NCBI GenBank assembly: GCA_905480125.1
Contig: CAJQPE010000092.1
Location: 1-36,278, forward strand
Origin: an uncultured Flavobacteriales bacterium
GTDB lineage: Bacteria > Bacteroidota > Bacteroidia > Flavobacteriales_G > NORP312
Direction: 5' to 3'
DNA: 36,278 nucleotides
The notes beneath the pieces were generated by a model, which saw only the letters and a list, made by a program, of their open reading frames with translations, was not told the origin of the DNA and searched no databases. Position numbers and translations under genes: made by a program. Positions 9,007 through 19,032 of the stretch are shown here, piece after piece (position 1 is the first letter of the stretch; each line of letters starts with the position of its first letter).

Positions 9007-10130
9007 AAAAAATAATTGGAACAAATACAATAGGTTACAATCAAAAACGAAATTTTGTAAACCTTCCATTTGAAAAATATCAATTTGAAAAAAAACAAAA
9101 TTTAAATAAAATACCAGCTTATCTTTATGCTAAACTTACGAAAAAAACTCACCAATATTATTGGAATGCATATAAGGATTTCGACCTTCAGAATGTTGAA
9201 TTATTTCACTTTTTTAATGCTATCTCTTACGGGAAAACACCATGGATTACGACTTTTGAGACCTCAATTCCAAGGTGGGGTAACAAAAAGAGTTTAGAGG
9301 GATTGAAATTAATTGACAGTAAATCATGTAAGAAAATTATTGCGATGTCCAGTTGTAGTGCAAATATTCAGAAGAAATTTATTCAGAATAATTTCCCGGA
9401 GTTTTCTGATATGATTGACGAAAAGCTAATCGTACTGCATCCCCCTCAAAAATGCCCTCCCCTAAAGAGTATAAATAAAAATTTTGAAGATAGATTGATA
9501 TTTACAATCGTAGGAAGCGACTTTTTTAGAAAAGGAGGCATGGAAATATTAATTGCGTTTGACCGACTATTTAAAAAAGGCATTACCGATTGGCAACTAA
9601 ACATTGTCTCTAAGATGCAATACGGGGATTATGCTAGTAAAACTACAACTAGAGACCTTGAAAAAGCTTATAAAATTATTTCAAAGTATCCCAATCATAT
9701 TGTTCACGAATATTCATTGCCTAACAGCAAAGTTTTAGAGTTATTTAAAAAGACACATGTAGGTCTATTACCTACATATGCTGATACTTTTGGATACTCT
9801 GTTTTAGAAGCTCAATCTTATTGTTGTCCAGTTATTTCTACGGACATTAGGGCTCTACCTGAAATAAATAACTCTGATATTGGCTGGGTCATTAATGTTA
9901 AAAAAAATGAGTTGGGAAATGCTATTCTTGATACAGAAAAGTCAAGAGCAAACTTTTCAAATGTTTTATTTAATGGATTAGAAAAGGTATTGACTGAGAT
10001 ATTTAATGACTCTACAATAATTAAAAATATGGGCATAGAGTGTTATAGGAGAGTTGAAAATTCGATTGAGCTTAATACAAGAACACTTGAAAAGATTTAC
10101 GATAAAATCACGACATCTAACAATACATAA
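9003..10130 (+). CDS. GT-B fold glycosyltransferase (group 1/GT4-like)
   Basis: This 375-residue glycosyltransferase has a C-terminal half typical of GT4: G-S-D-F-F-R-K-G-G (171-179, nucleotide/phosphate-binding loop), then P-T-Y-A-D-T-F-G-Y-S-V-L-E-A (258-270). In the EX7E motif the first acid is Asp261 and the second Glu269. It goes on to C-P-V-I-S-T-D and A-L-P-E-I, as expected for the sugar-nucleotide site. There is no signal peptide or membrane segment, so it is cytoplasmic and probably works on surface polysaccharide, glycolipid or glycoprotein. The acceptor is unknown because no polysaccharide cluster surrounds it. The ATG overlaps the stop of the upstream broken gene by 4 bases. Confidence 0.87.
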   Translation: MKKIIGTNTIGYNQKRNFVNLPFEKYQFEKKQNLNKIPAYLYAKLTKKTHQYYWNAYKDFDLQNVELFHFFNAISYGKTPWITTFETSIPRWGNKKSLEGLKLIDSKSCKKIIAMSSCSANIQKKFIQNNFPEFSDMIDEKLIVLHPPQKCPPLKSINKNFEDRLIFTIVGSDFFRKGGMEILIAFDRLFKKGITDWQLNIVSKMQYGDYASKTTTRDLEKAYKIISKYPNHIVHEYSLPNSKVLELFKKTHVGLLPTYADTFGYSVLEAQSYCCPVISTDIRALPEINNSDIGWVINVKKNELGNAILDTEKSRANFSNVLFNGLEKVLTEIFNDSTIIKNMGIECYRRVENSIELNTRTLEKIYDKITTSNNT

Positions 10131-10198
10131 ACTGCATTAAAACTAAAGTTTAAATAGGAAGAAATTATACTTTCGAGTCTTAATATAAAAATAAAAAC

Positions 10199-11056
10199 AT
10201 GAAAACACTAAAAAAAATTGCTTGTGCTGGTTTAATATTGTGCAGTACTAGCGGATATTCTCAACTTAAAACGCCACAGCCTAGCCCATCTGCTAAATTG
10301 GAACAAACCGTTGGTTTAACTCAAGTTATCATTGATTACTCTAGACCAGGCATGAAAGAACGTAAAATCTTTGGTGAGCTAGTTCCTTATGATAAAATGT
10401 GGCGAACTGGTGCAAATTCTTCTACAAAAATTGAATTCGATAACGATGTAATTTTTGGTGGTAAAGAAGTGCCTGCTGGTAAATACGCTTTATATACCAT
10501 TCCTGGAGAGTTAGAATGGACCATCATTCTAAACAAGAACATTGAAAGTTGGGGAATTGATCAATATAAAGAAGCGGAAGATTTAGTTAGATTTAATGTA
10601 AAGTCTGCAAAACTTAATGATATCGTAGAAACATTTACTATTGAATTAAGCAACTTAAAATCGAATGGTGGTAATGTAAATATTTCCTGGGAAAATACTT
10701 TGATTTCGGTTGCATTAGAAGTTAAATCCGATGAATTGGTTGAAAAACAAATAAAGGAACTGTTAATTGATGGACCTTCTGCAGGAACTTATTATGGTGC
10801 AGCCAGATACTATTTAGATAATGATGGTGATCTTAACCAAGCACTAACATGGATTAATATTGCTATCAAAAAACGACCTGAGGCATTCTGGTACATTCAC
10901 CAAAAAGCTAATATACAAGCTAAATTGGGACAAAAAAAAGAAGCTATAGCTACGGCAACAAAATCTTTAGAATTGGCTAAAGCAAGCAGTGATGGTGATT
11001 ATGGCTATGCTGCTAAAAATGAAGCATTAATCAAATTACTAAAAGAAAAGAACTAA
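10199..11056 (+). CDS. Exported DUF2911 protein with TPR-like C-terminus
   Basis: The 285-residue protein has a signal peptide (about 1-21, ending G-Y-S-Q). DUF2911 fills about 25-170 with its typical words: S-P-S-A-K-L-E-Q-T-V-G, D-Y-S-R-P-G-M-K-E-R-K-I-F-G, V-P-Y-D-K-M-W-R-T-G-A-N and V-P-A-G-K-Y-A-L-Y-T-I-P-G. Residues 190-285 form TPR-like helices (A-L-T-W-I-N-I-A-I...P-E-A-F-W, then K-K-E-A-I-A-T-A). DUF2911 proteins are common periplasmic proteins of Bacteroidota with no proven role. A strong terminator follows 21 bases after the stop. Confidence 0.93.
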   Translation: MKTLKKIACAGLILCSTSGYSQLKTPQPSPSAKLEQTVGLTQVIIDYSRPGMKERKIFGELVPYDKMWRTGANSSTKIEFDNDVIFGGKEVPAGKYALYTIPGELEWTIILNKNIESWGIDQYKEAEDLVRFNVKSAKLNDIVETFTIELSNLKSNGGNVNISWENTLISVALEVKSDELVEKQIKELLIDGPSAGTYYGAARYYLDNDGDLNQALTWINIAIKKRPEAFWYIHQKANIQAKLGQKKEAIATATKSLELAKASSDGDYGYAAKNEALIKLLKEKN

Positions 11057-11072
11057 TCTAATTTTTTTCTGA

Positions 11073-11108
11073 AAGGTAAAAGCCACTCAAATGAGTGGCT
11101 TTTTTTTA
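11073..11108. terminator. Bidirectional intrinsic terminator
   Basis: A perfect 11-bp stem, AAAAGCCACTC (11078-11088) with GAGTGGCTTTT (11093-11103), has a 4-base loop AAAT and is flanked by A-rich and T-rich runs. It lies between the convergent DUF2911 gene (+) and symporter gene (-) and should serve both. The symporter stop codon lies inside the T-run. Confidence 0.93.
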
Positions 11109-12818
11109 TTTTGATTTAATAAAGGGCTGAATCATATAGCCCAATAATACAACCAATATACATCCAACTAGGTTATACCATAAATAACCCATCGTTAACC
11201 ATGAAGGAGCTTCTCCAATAGTATTTAAATAGTGAATCATTATTACCCCAGACTCGGCAAGAATTGCTGCAATAAATACAGCATTACCTTTAATACTTTT
11301 AAAATAGAACGCTACTAAAAATATACCAAGAATTGTTCCATAGAAAATTGATCCCAACAAGTTTACAGCCTGTATTAAGTTTTCGAACAGAGAAGCATAA
11401 GTTGCAAAAACAATCGCTATTACACCCCATAAAAAAGTAAATAATCTCGATGATTTCAAGTAGTGTTTATCGCTACCATCTTTTTTCACCGATCGTTTGT
11501 AAAGATCTATTGTAGTAGTAGATGATAGTGCATTTAACTCAGAAGCCGTTGATGACATAGCTGCAGAAAACATTACCGCAAATAACAAACCAACCATGCC
11601 AATTGGGAGGTTATCCATAACATATGTCATAAATATATAATCCTTATCATTGGTCTCTGCTGATGGATTAACTTTTTTAACCAACACTTTCACATCATTA
11701 CGAATAGCATTAGATTGACCCTCTAACGCAATTGCTTTTTTTTGATTAGCTCTAACCTTTTCTTCATTATTCGCATGAATACCATCAACCATTTCGAGCA
11801 AAACATTTTGTTTTTCCACAAAAATAGCGGAGAATTTATTTTCTAAATCTGTTAATTCTAATGCAAATTCTGAATGTAATACTTTATTGTGCTCCACCTT
11901 ATTGAAGAATACTGGCGCCATATTGAATTGATAAAACACAAATACCATTACCCCAATAAACAGAATTACAAATTGCATGGGTACCTTAAGCAAACCATTC
12001 ATAATAAGGCCAAGTCTGCTCTCTGTAATTGATTTACCAGATAAGTAACGCTGCACCTGAGATTGATCTGTTCCAAAATAGGACATAAATAAAAACAAGG
12101 CGGCCGTGATACCTGACCAGAAATTATATCGCTCATTTAGCTTAAAGCTGAAATCAACCATTTCTAATTTACCAAACTTTCCCGCAATGTGCAATGCATC
12201 ATTAAAATTTATTTCTTTGGGCAGCATAGATATGACCATTAAACCAGTCAATATCATCCCTCCCATCATTACAGCCATTTGCTGTTTTTGCGTTTGAGTA
12301 ACGGCCTTAGTACCACCAGAAACAGTATAAATTATAACCAATACACCAATAAATATATTTGTGAGTGATAAGTTCAAATTTAACAAGGAAGAAAGAATTA
12401 TTGAAGGAGCGTAAATTGTTATTCCTGCTGCTAATCCACGCTGAACCAAAAAGAGTAAAGAGGCAAGTGTTCTAGTTTTTAAATCGAACCGTTCTTCTAA
12501 AAATTCATAAGCTGTAAATACCTTTAATTTATAATAAATCGGAATAAAAGTGATCGAGAGTATTATCATCGCTATCGGCAACCCAAAATAGAATTGAATA
12601 AACCCCATTCCGTCAATAAAAGCTTGACCAGGAGTAGATAAAAATGTAATGGCACTTGCTTGCGTGGCCATTATAGATATTCCTATCCCCCACCATTTGG
12701 CTTGATTGTTTCCTTTAAGGTAGCCTTCAAGATTTTTACTTCCTCTTGTTTTCCAAACGCCATAAACTACAATAAATGCGAGCGTTCCTATCAATACAAT
12801 CCAATCTATATTACTCAT
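11106..12818 (-). CDS. Sodium:solute symporter (SSS family) with extra soluble insert
   Basis: This 570-residue LeuT-fold secondary transporter takes up a solute with Na+. It carries SSS-family words: the N-terminal half S-I-M-A-T-Q-A-S-A-I-T-F-L-S-T-P-G, V-S-G-G-T-K-A-V-T near 166-174, G-T-D-Q-S-Q-V-Q-R-Y-L near 249, and A-A-M-S-S-T-A-S-E-L-N-A-L-S near 419-432, where the Na2-site Ser/Thr residues fall. About 13-14 helices are predicted. Residues 301-393 form a hydrophilic, charged, probably coiled-coil insert between two helices, longer than in SGLT-type proteins. It is the last gene of the PIG-L/microprotein/symporter operon, and its ATG overlaps the microprotein stop (ATGA). The substrate may be an amino-sugar-like product, inferred only from the neighbour. 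Confidence 0.92.
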   Translation of the reverse strand: MSNIDWIVLIGTLAFIVVYGVWKTRGSKNLEGYLKGNNQAKWWGIGISIMATQASAITFLSTPGQAFIDGMGFIQFYFGLPIAMIILSITFIPIYYKLKVFTAYEFLEERFDLKTRTLASLLFLVQRGLAAGITIYAPSIILSSLLNLNLSLTNIFIGVLVIIYTVSGGTKAVTQTQKQQMAVMMGGMILTGLMVISMLPKEINFNDALHIAGKFGKLEMVDFSFKLNERYNFWSGITAALFLFMSYFGTDQSQVQRYLSGKSITESRLGLIMNGLLKVPMQFVILFIGVMVFVFYQFNMAPVFFNKVEHNKVLHSEFALELTDLENKFSAIFVEKQNVLLEMVDGIHANNEEKVRANQKKAIALEGQSNAIRNDVKVLVKKVNPSAETNDKDYIFMTYVMDNLPIGMVGLLFAVMFSAAMSSTASELNALSSTTTIDLYKRSVKKDGSDKHYLKSSRLFTFLWGVIAIVFATYASLFENLIQAVNLLGSIFYGTILGIFLVAFYFKSIKGNAVFIAAILAESGVIMIHYLNTIGEAPSWLTMGYLWYNLVGCILVVLLGYMIQPFIKSK

Positions 12819-12937
12819 GAATAATATTTAGCAAAAAAGTAAAACAAAGTAACAAGCACCAACAATGATGCGATCAAAAGGATATACCATCCACTCCACT
12901 TTTTAAATACTGGAGGTTTTTCAATTTCATTACTCAT
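12815..12937 (-). CDS. 40-residue single-helix membrane microprotein, putative symporter partner
   Basis: ATG at 12937, TGA at 12817-12815. The product has 40 residues: a short charged N-terminus (M-S-N-E-I-E-K-P-P), an aromatic stretch (F-K-K-W-S-G-W-Y), one strongly hydrophobic helix (about 19-36), and a K-Y-Y-S tail. Its first 8 bases overlap the end of the PIG-L gene and its last 4 overlap the symporter start, so all three are probably translated in a coupled way. I recall near-identical tiny proteins beside SSS symporters in other Bacteroidota, which supports a real gene and a role as an accessory subunit. That role is inference. Confidence 0.85.
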   Translation of the reverse strand: MSNEIEKPPVFKKWSGWYILLIASLLVLVTLFYFFAKYYS

Positions 12938-15386
12938 TTTCTAAACTTATTAGGTTCACTAAAAGCCTGTAAGCACCTGGCACTCCTGCAGGTAACTCTC
13001 TAAAAAAAGATATTCCTGTATATACATAGGTGCCTTTTCCGTATTTTGCGACTAATAAAGCACCTGTTTTTGCCTCTTCATTTTTATCGTGCCAACTAAT
13101 TATTGCATCATACTTTTCGCTCCACTTATTCGGAAAATACAACCCACGCTCTTGTACCCAATTTTCAAAGTCTTTGTCTTCAATTTTGTTGGGGGTATTT
13201 AAAACCGCATGATCTGGTTTAAGAAAAATCACTTCAGCATCTTCTTCTGTAACTCTATCTCTTGATAGTTTTATAGGGTAAGGTCCAAAGTCTTGAGTTT
13301 TCATTCTATGACGTGTGTTATATTGAACTACTAAATTTCCACCATTTTCAACATACTTTAATAATTTGGGTGCCATATAGGGAGACCTTTTGTCTACATT
13401 GAAGAATCGAATACCAGTTAAAATAGCATCGTATTGTTTTAAATTTTCAACTTCTAAATCAGCTTCCGTTAAAATATCAACCGTATATCCTATATTAGAT
13501 AATGCATCCGGAACAACATCTCCTGCACCAATAATATATCCAATTTTTTCTCCTTTTTTCTTAAGGGATACATAAACCAATTGAGTTTCAGAATTTGGAA
13601 ACCAAACTTGAACTGGAATATGATCATAACTTATAGTGTTAAATGCTTTTGTCGGTTTATCATTAATAAAAACCTGTAACCTTCCCTTATTTGCGCCTTC
13701 CATTGGAGTTAAAGCAACAACTACTTTAGCCTCATCTCCTTTATTTAATAATTCAAAAGGCGCACTATAATCTATTTTCCAACCTTCAGGGGCAATCAGC
13801 TTAAGTTCTCCTTTTTGATTATCCGTATTAGCCCTTAACGTTAATATTACCTTTTGTTTCTCGCTTGAAGAAAACAAATAAATGGGCTGTTCTATGTTTA
13901 CAGTAATTTTTGGAGTGATGACAAAGGGGCGATATAGCTCCCCTTTAACTGGGTCATTCCATTTATATATTAGAGAAAAATCATACACAATTATCTCCCC
14001 TTCTATCTCTAATGTTGCTTTAAATAAAACACTAGGATCGTTTTCTGGCTTTCCAATTAATTCCTGATCTTCTACATTATAAGTCCCTAATGTTCCTTTT
14101 TTTGATAACCAATAAGGTTGAGATAACGGTAAATTTGGCATTAAAAATACGTGATCCGTTACTTTTTTTTCATTGTTGTTTAATATGAACTTAGGATTGT
14201 TTTCAAAAGTTAACTCAGAAGATTTAACAGCAAGTACAGAAACCTTCGCTGGTGACCTATTAATAAATTCTAATTTAACTTTTAACGAATCTCCAATAGT
14301 TTTAGAGTGTTCATCTGCAACAGCTTCAATATAAATTCCGGCACACTGAACAATCAATTCATTAATTTCTTTTAATTTAAGTATCTTCCATTTACTATTT
14401 GCTAAATTGTTTAACTGTTTTCTTATCTCTACTAATTTAAGAATACTTGCAGAAGGGTTAGCAACATTATAATCTGCCAATAATTTTGCAATCAAATTTT
14501 CAATGACAGTTCCCTTTTCAATTCTTTTCCAAGTCGTTTCAAATCCTTCAAATAAACTAGTATCTGCAGGAGTTCCTGCGACATGTTCAAAAAACTCAAT
14601 ATGCTCACCTCTTGAACCTGTAGAACCAAAACCTTGACTTTTATGCATTGTTCTGCTTTTTGCAGCTAGTTCATTGTAAGAAAGTCCTAAACGCTGATTG
14701 TAGATTCCTATATTCTCAATTACTACACCTTCTTCATCAGCAGAAATACTATCATTCCACCATCTACCTGTATTAGTTACAACACGCGTAGGTTGCCAAA
14801 CATCAACAAAATTTAATTGTTCAGGATATTTTGTTTTATCGCTCGCAATTTCAAAAGCTTCTTTTGCTAACAATGCCGATGATGTATGATGCCCATGTCC
14901 ACCTCCTCCATCACTAGGGAATCTACAAACAATTATATCTGGTTGAAATTGTCGAATTACCCAAACCACGTCCGCCAATACTTTATCTTTATCCCAGATT
15001 TCTAATGTTTCTTCCGAAGTTTTTGAATACCCAAAATCATTGGCTCTACTAAAAAATTGTTGCCCACCATCTGTTCTGCGAGCAGCTAACAATTCTTGGG
15101 TTCGAATTATACCAAGTTCTTCCCTAATTTCAGTCCCTATTAAGTTTTGACCTCCATCTCCTCTTGTTAATGATAAATAAGCTGTATTAAACTGTTTCTC
15201 ATTAGCGCAATAACTAATAAAACGAGTATTTTCATCATCAGGGTGAGCTGCTATATACAAAACGTTACCTAAAACTTGAAGCTTAGATATTTTTTGATAA
15301 ATTTCTGAAGAATTTAACTGTTTAGGTTTTTGAGCAAAAGCGCATAAACTAAATAAAAATGAACTAAAAATAAGTATTTTTCGCAT
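12930..15386 (-). CDS. Exported PIG-L family deacetylase, multidomain
   Basis: This 818-residue protein has a signal peptide (about 1-19, C-A-F-A-Q). The zinc-dependent PIG-L/LmbE de-N-acetylase domain occupies about 35-290: A-H-P-D-D-E at 47-52 (metal ligand His48, catalytic Asp) and H-G-H-H at 164-167 for the third ligand. The middle (about 340-620) is beta-sandwich sequence resembling NEW3/CARDB modules. The C-terminal 200 residues look like a class-I glutamine-amidotransferase-like fold without an evident catalytic triad. The likely reaction is removal of N-acetyl groups from an amino sugar outside the cytoplasm. It is the first gene of the operon with the microprotein and symporter, suggesting that the product or a relative is imported. 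Confidence 0.92.
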   Translation of the reverse strand: MRKILIFSSFLFSLCAFAQKPKQLNSSEIYQKISKLQVLGNVLYIAAHPDDENTRFISYCANEKQFNTAYLSLTRGDGGQNLIGTEIREELGIIRTQELLAARRTDGGQQFFSRANDFGYSKTSEETLEIWDKDKVLADVVWVIRQFQPDIIVCRFPSDGGGGHGHHTSSALLAKEAFEIASDKTKYPEQLNFVDVWQPTRVVTNTGRWWNDSISADEEGVVIENIGIYNQRLGLSYNELAAKSRTMHKSQGFGSTGSRGEHIEFFEHVAGTPADTSLFEGFETTWKRIEKGTVIENLIAKLLADYNVANPSASILKLVEIRKQLNNLANSKWKILKLKEINELIVQCAGIYIEAVADEHSKTIGDSLKVKLEFINRSPAKVSVLAVKSSELTFENNPKFILNNNEKKVTDHVFLMPNLPLSQPYWLSKKGTLGTYNVEDQELIGKPENDPSVLFKATLEIEGEIIVYDFSLIYKWNDPVKGELYRPFVITPKITVNIEQPIYLFSSSEKQKVILTLRANTDNQKGELKLIAPEGWKIDYSAPFELLNKGDEAKVVVALTPMEGANKGRLQVFINDKPTKAFNTISYDHIPVQVWFPNSETQLVYVSLKKKGEKIGYIIGAGDVVPDALSNIGYTVDILTEADLEVENLKQYDAILTGIRFFNVDKRSPYMAPKLLKYVENGGNLVVQYNTRHRMKTQDFGPYPIKLSRDRVTEEDAEVIFLKPDHAVLNTPNKIEDKDFENWVQERGLYFPNKWSEKYDAIISWHDKNEEAKTGALLVAKYGKGTYVYTGISFFRELPAGVPGAYRLLVNLISLENE

Positions 15387-15852
15387 TCGATAAAATTAGT
15401 TAAAACTTGTTTAATTGGGTTAAATTATAATTTGAATAAACATTTATCATTTACAATAATCTCAATAAATTGTTTTGTGAAAACAAGAATTAATTATCAA
15501 AATAATGAACTAAATAAAAGATTTAATATGCCATTCGATTTCTGATTTCTTTTGCACTCATTTGTAGCTGATTTATATCAAAGACATGTGAATATTGAAA
15601 GTAAAGTTTTAAAATCGAGAAACCAAAAACTATTTAAGACTTTGTATACCATATAAAGTGTTATTAATCAAATGCATTACATTTAATAAGTGTAACCAAA
15701 AAACGCAAGATCAAGTAATATCATTTCGCACTCTTCAATTTAAAAACGAAATAAAAACAAAGAGGAAAAACACATCTGAATTATTAGCTTTAAAAGTATA
15801 AATACACAAAAAATCATAGCTACTTTTAAATTAAGTTCATAATTTAGTTTAT
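15387..15852. other. Divergent intergenic region, 466 bp
   Basis: This region separates the - strand deacetylase operon from the + strand AsmA gene, so both promoters must lie here. I see no open frame worth calling. The only structure noted is a small hairpin TTGTTTT-GTG-AAAACAA at 15470-15486. A TATAATTTG-like box near 15427 fits the Bacteroidota -7 element loosely but is far from either start. Confidence 0.5.
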
Positions 15853-18800
15853 ATGAAGTTTAGCTGCCTAAAAAGAAGAAGTTTTTGGATAAAAATTATC
15901 CTTATTTTTATTCTTACTCCAACCCTACTGTTCTCTGCCCTAGTTGCTCTGCTTTACTTCAAACAAGATAGTGTTGTTCAAGAAATAGTTAATGCCTTAA
16001 ATGAAGATTTTAAAGGTCATTTTAAAATTAATGGAAGCCATATTTCCCCTTTCAAAAACTTTCCTTACATTTCTATAGACCTAGAAGAATTAAAGATCTT
16101 CGAAGATGAAACCAAACAGGTAAAGCATATCTTAGATATCCATGATGTATATGTAGGCTTTAACATTAGTGATATTATCACTGGAAATATGGAAATTAAT
16201 TCCATTGTTCTAGACAATGGCTCCATCAACCTAGTTCAGTATCCAGACGGTAGTTTTAACATATCCGATGCGCTAGCCATCAAAAAGAAAATTGAAGATC
16301 CGGCAAAAGAGTTTCATTTAAACCTAAAGTCTATCGAATTATCTAATATAGACATCAACAAACTAAATGAGGCCAACGGCATGTCTTTTGATTTGTTCAT
16401 TAATGAGGCGCAAAGCAATTTTAAAACTGCTGGCGATGATGTTCAAGTATTTCTGGATGCTAAATTTATTTTTACCTACATAAACAATGGCGACACTACC
16501 TTTATCCAAGACAAACACCTTGACGTGCACACTGAAATAGACTATATCGCAGAAAAAGAAATCCTAAAAATAGTACCATCAGAAATTGCTCTTGAAGGTT
16601 CCGTTTTTAAAATGGAAGGTGATGTTGACTTTGCCGATAACATGAATTTAAACATCAACTTTAAAGGTGAAAAACCGAATTTCGATTTACTTATAGCCTT
16701 TGCACCTGAAGAACTAGCACCTACCCTAAAAAGGTACAAAAACAGAGGCAAAGTATTTTTTGAGGGTACGTTGCAAGGCCCTTCTATTAACGGACATACT
16801 CCATACATAGATGCAATCTTTGGATGCAGCGAGGCATTTGTAGAAAATATCGAGAACAATAAAAAGCTAAACAACCTCCAGTTTACGGGACATTTCTCTA
16901 ATGGATTAAAAAGGGACATTACCACCATGGAATTTTCTTTATCCGATTTTTCGGCAAATCCAGACGCTGGAGTCTTTAGGGGGAATCTAGATGTTACTAA
17001 CTTCTTAGAGCCAGATATTAACCTAAAATTAGTTTCAGATTTTAAGCTAGAGTTTTTAGCCAAATTCTTTAACCTTGATTATCTTCAGAATCTTTCCGGA
17101 GATGTTGAGCTAACAATGAATTTTCATGACATTATTGACCTAGCGCATCCCGAGAAGAGCATTGAAAAGCTTAAGGAATCTTACTTTACAGAGCTTAAAG
17201 TAACCGACCTGAGCTTTAAATCCCCAGATTTTCATTTACCGTTAAAAGACTTAGACCTTTATGCCATAATAGATGGCCACAAGGCCAAAATTGATTATTT
17301 CAATGTAGTTATTGGAAATTCCGATTTACATATTAGTGGAACCATAGACGACCTTCCTGCAATTATACATCATACCAATAAAGATGTGCTAACCCATCTA
17401 GAAATAGAATCTAACTTCCTAGACCTGCTAGAATTAACAAGCCCTACAATGGATACAATTACGGGAGTGAATGAATCGCTTACAAACATGAGTCTTGGAT
17501 TATCTTTTCTATGCTCTGCAAGAGACATTACCGAATCTCCTTATTTACCAATTGGTGAGTTTTTTATTGATGATTTCCATGCGCAATTAAAACGCTATCC
17601 TCACAATTTTCACGACTTCCATGCAGACCTTATAATAAAAGAAGAAAACCTTAAGCTGATTGACTTTTCTGGGATGATAGATAAAAGTGATTTCCACTTT
17701 GATGGGGGGCTCACCCATTATGACAAGTGGTTTATAGAAGAGCCCAAAGGAGATGCCACATTGGAATTTAACCTCACTTCCAGCATGCTGCAGTTGGCAG
17801 ATATTTTTGCCTATGGGGGAGAAAATTTTGTGCCGGAAGACTACCGACACGAAGAATTTGACGATCTAAAAATACACGGTTTTGCTGATCTTCATTTTAA
17901 CCAACAGCTCTTCTCTACTGATGTCAGGTTCGATCTTCTAGAAACTAAAATGAAGTTACATCATCTAAGATTTAAAGATTTTGGTGGAAGAATTCATTTA
18001 GAAGGAGATGAGCTATTGGTTGAAGATTTTAGAGGGAACTTAGGTAAAAGCGATATTCTTATTAACGCTCAGCTAAGCTTAGCAGAAGATAACTTGGCAA
18101 AAGACCAAGACAATCACATTATTTTTAAGGCTTCTAAATTAGATTTTGATGAGCTAGTGATCTACAAAGAGACAGACTCTTTATTCGCTTCATCTCCCGA
18201 AGAGCATGAGAATGGATTCAACATCTACGAACTCCCTTTTCCAAATCTAAAATTAGATCTAGACATCAAAGACCTCAACTATAACCGCTATAAAATCACA
18301 AATATTGAAGGTACCATTAGAATTAAACCCAATCATTACATTTATTTAGATACTCTATCTCTAGATGCTGCAGGAGGAAACATCCAAATGAGTGGCTACT
18401 TTAATGGATCTAATCCAAAACTCATTTACTTTAGTCCCGAAATGAAGCTTACCAAAGTTAATCTTGACGAAATGCTGGTTAAATTTGAAAATTTTGGTCA
18501 AGATTATTTAGTTTCAGATAACCTGCACGGTAATCTTAGCGGCAACATATGGGGTAAAATACATCTCCACAAAGACATGGTTCCTATAATAGATGATAGT
18601 GAAATTCATCTAGATTTTAAGGTGCTATCCGGCCAACTAGAGAACTTTGGTCCCATAGAATATTTGGCTGAATATTTTGCCGATAAAAATGTTGCCAAAA
18701 TTATATTTGACACACTTCAAAATCACATCGATATAAAAAATGGAGTGTTAAATATTCCAAACATGAAAATAAACACCTCCCTAGGTTTTGTAGAAATTTC

Positions 18801-19032
18801 CGGTGTTCAAAATAGTGATTTTTCCTATAAATATTATTTAAGAGTACCTTGGAAAATGGTCACAAAAGCCGGTGCTTCTAAATTGTTTGGCAAGAAAAAA
18901 GAACAACCTGCAAATCTCGGTGAAGAATACCAAATAACAAATGAACAGGAAGGAAAAAAGGTTCGTTATGTAAACATTCAAATAACGGGAGACATAGAAG
19001 ATTACCAAATCAAACTAATAAGAGCTAATTAA
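15853..19032 (+). CDS. AsmA-family envelope protein
   Basis: The 1059-residue protein has one N-terminal transmembrane anchor (about 12-36, after K-R-R-S-F-W-I-K) and a long periplasmic part of repeated beta strands. Typical AsmA/TamB-like features are the opening V-V-Q-E-I-V-N-A-L-N, G-H-F-K-I-N-G, F-P-Y-I-S-I-D-L, repeated I-D-x-G-x-I-x-L style strands, and a C-terminal AsmA-like region ending in a short basic helix and R-A-N. AsmA-like proteins form hydrophobic grooves and are tied to lipid transport and outer-membrane assembly. The gene stands alone, with 466 bp upstream and 365 bp downstream. Confidence 0.88.
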   Translation: MKFSCLKRRSFWIKIILIFILTPTLLFSALVALLYFKQDSVVQEIVNALNEDFKGHFKINGSHISPFKNFPYISIDLEELKIFEDETKQVKHILDIHDVYVGFNISDIITGNMEINSIVLDNGSINLVQYPDGSFNISDALAIKKKIEDPAKEFHLNLKSIELSNIDINKLNEANGMSFDLFINEAQSNFKTAGDDVQVFLDAKFIFTYINNGDTTFIQDKHLDVHTEIDYIAEKEILKIVPSEIALEGSVFKMEGDVDFADNMNLNINFKGEKPNFDLLIAFAPEELAPTLKRYKNRGKVFFEGTLQGPSINGHTPYIDAIFGCSEAFVENIENNKKLNNLQFTGHFSNGLKRDITTMEFSLSDFSANPDAGVFRGNLDVTNFLEPDINLKLVSDFKLEFLAKFFNLDYLQNLSGDVELTMNFHDIIDLAHPEKSIEKLKESYFTELKVTDLSFKSPDFHLPLKDLDLYAIIDGHKAKIDYFNVVIGNSDLHISGTIDDLPAIIHHTNKDVLTHLEIESNFLDLLELTSPTMDTITGVNESLTNMSLGLSFLCSARDITESPYLPIGEFFIDDFHAQLKRYPHNFHDFHADLIIKEENLKLIDFSGMIDKSDFHFDGGLTHYDKWFIEEPKGDATLEFNLTSSMLQLADIFAYGGENFVPEDYRHEEFDDLKIHGFADLHFNQQLFSTDVRFDLLETKMKLHHLRFKDFGGRIHLEGDELLVEDFRGNLGKSDILINAQLSLAEDNLAKDQDNHIIFKASKLDFDELVIYKETDSLFASSPEEHENGFNIYELPFPNLKLDLDIKDLNYNRYKITNIEGTIRIKPNHYIYLDTLSLDAAGGNIQMSGYFNGSNPKLIYFSPEMKLTKVNLDEMLVKFENFGQDYLVSDNLHGNLSGNIWGKIHLHKDMVPIIDDSEIHLDFKVLSGQLENFGPIEYLAEYFADKNVAKIIFDTLQNHIDIKNGVLNIPNMKINTSLGFVEISGVQNSDFSYKYYLRVPWKMVTKAGASKLFGKKKEQPANLGEEYQITNEQEGKKVRYVNIQITGDIEDYQIKLIRAN

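Noticed and set aside
16542-17063. 173-residue antisense frame within the AsmA gene
   Set aside because: It lies fully inside a long, well-formed coding frame, has no start context and resembles no family. It is a shadow of the + strand gene.
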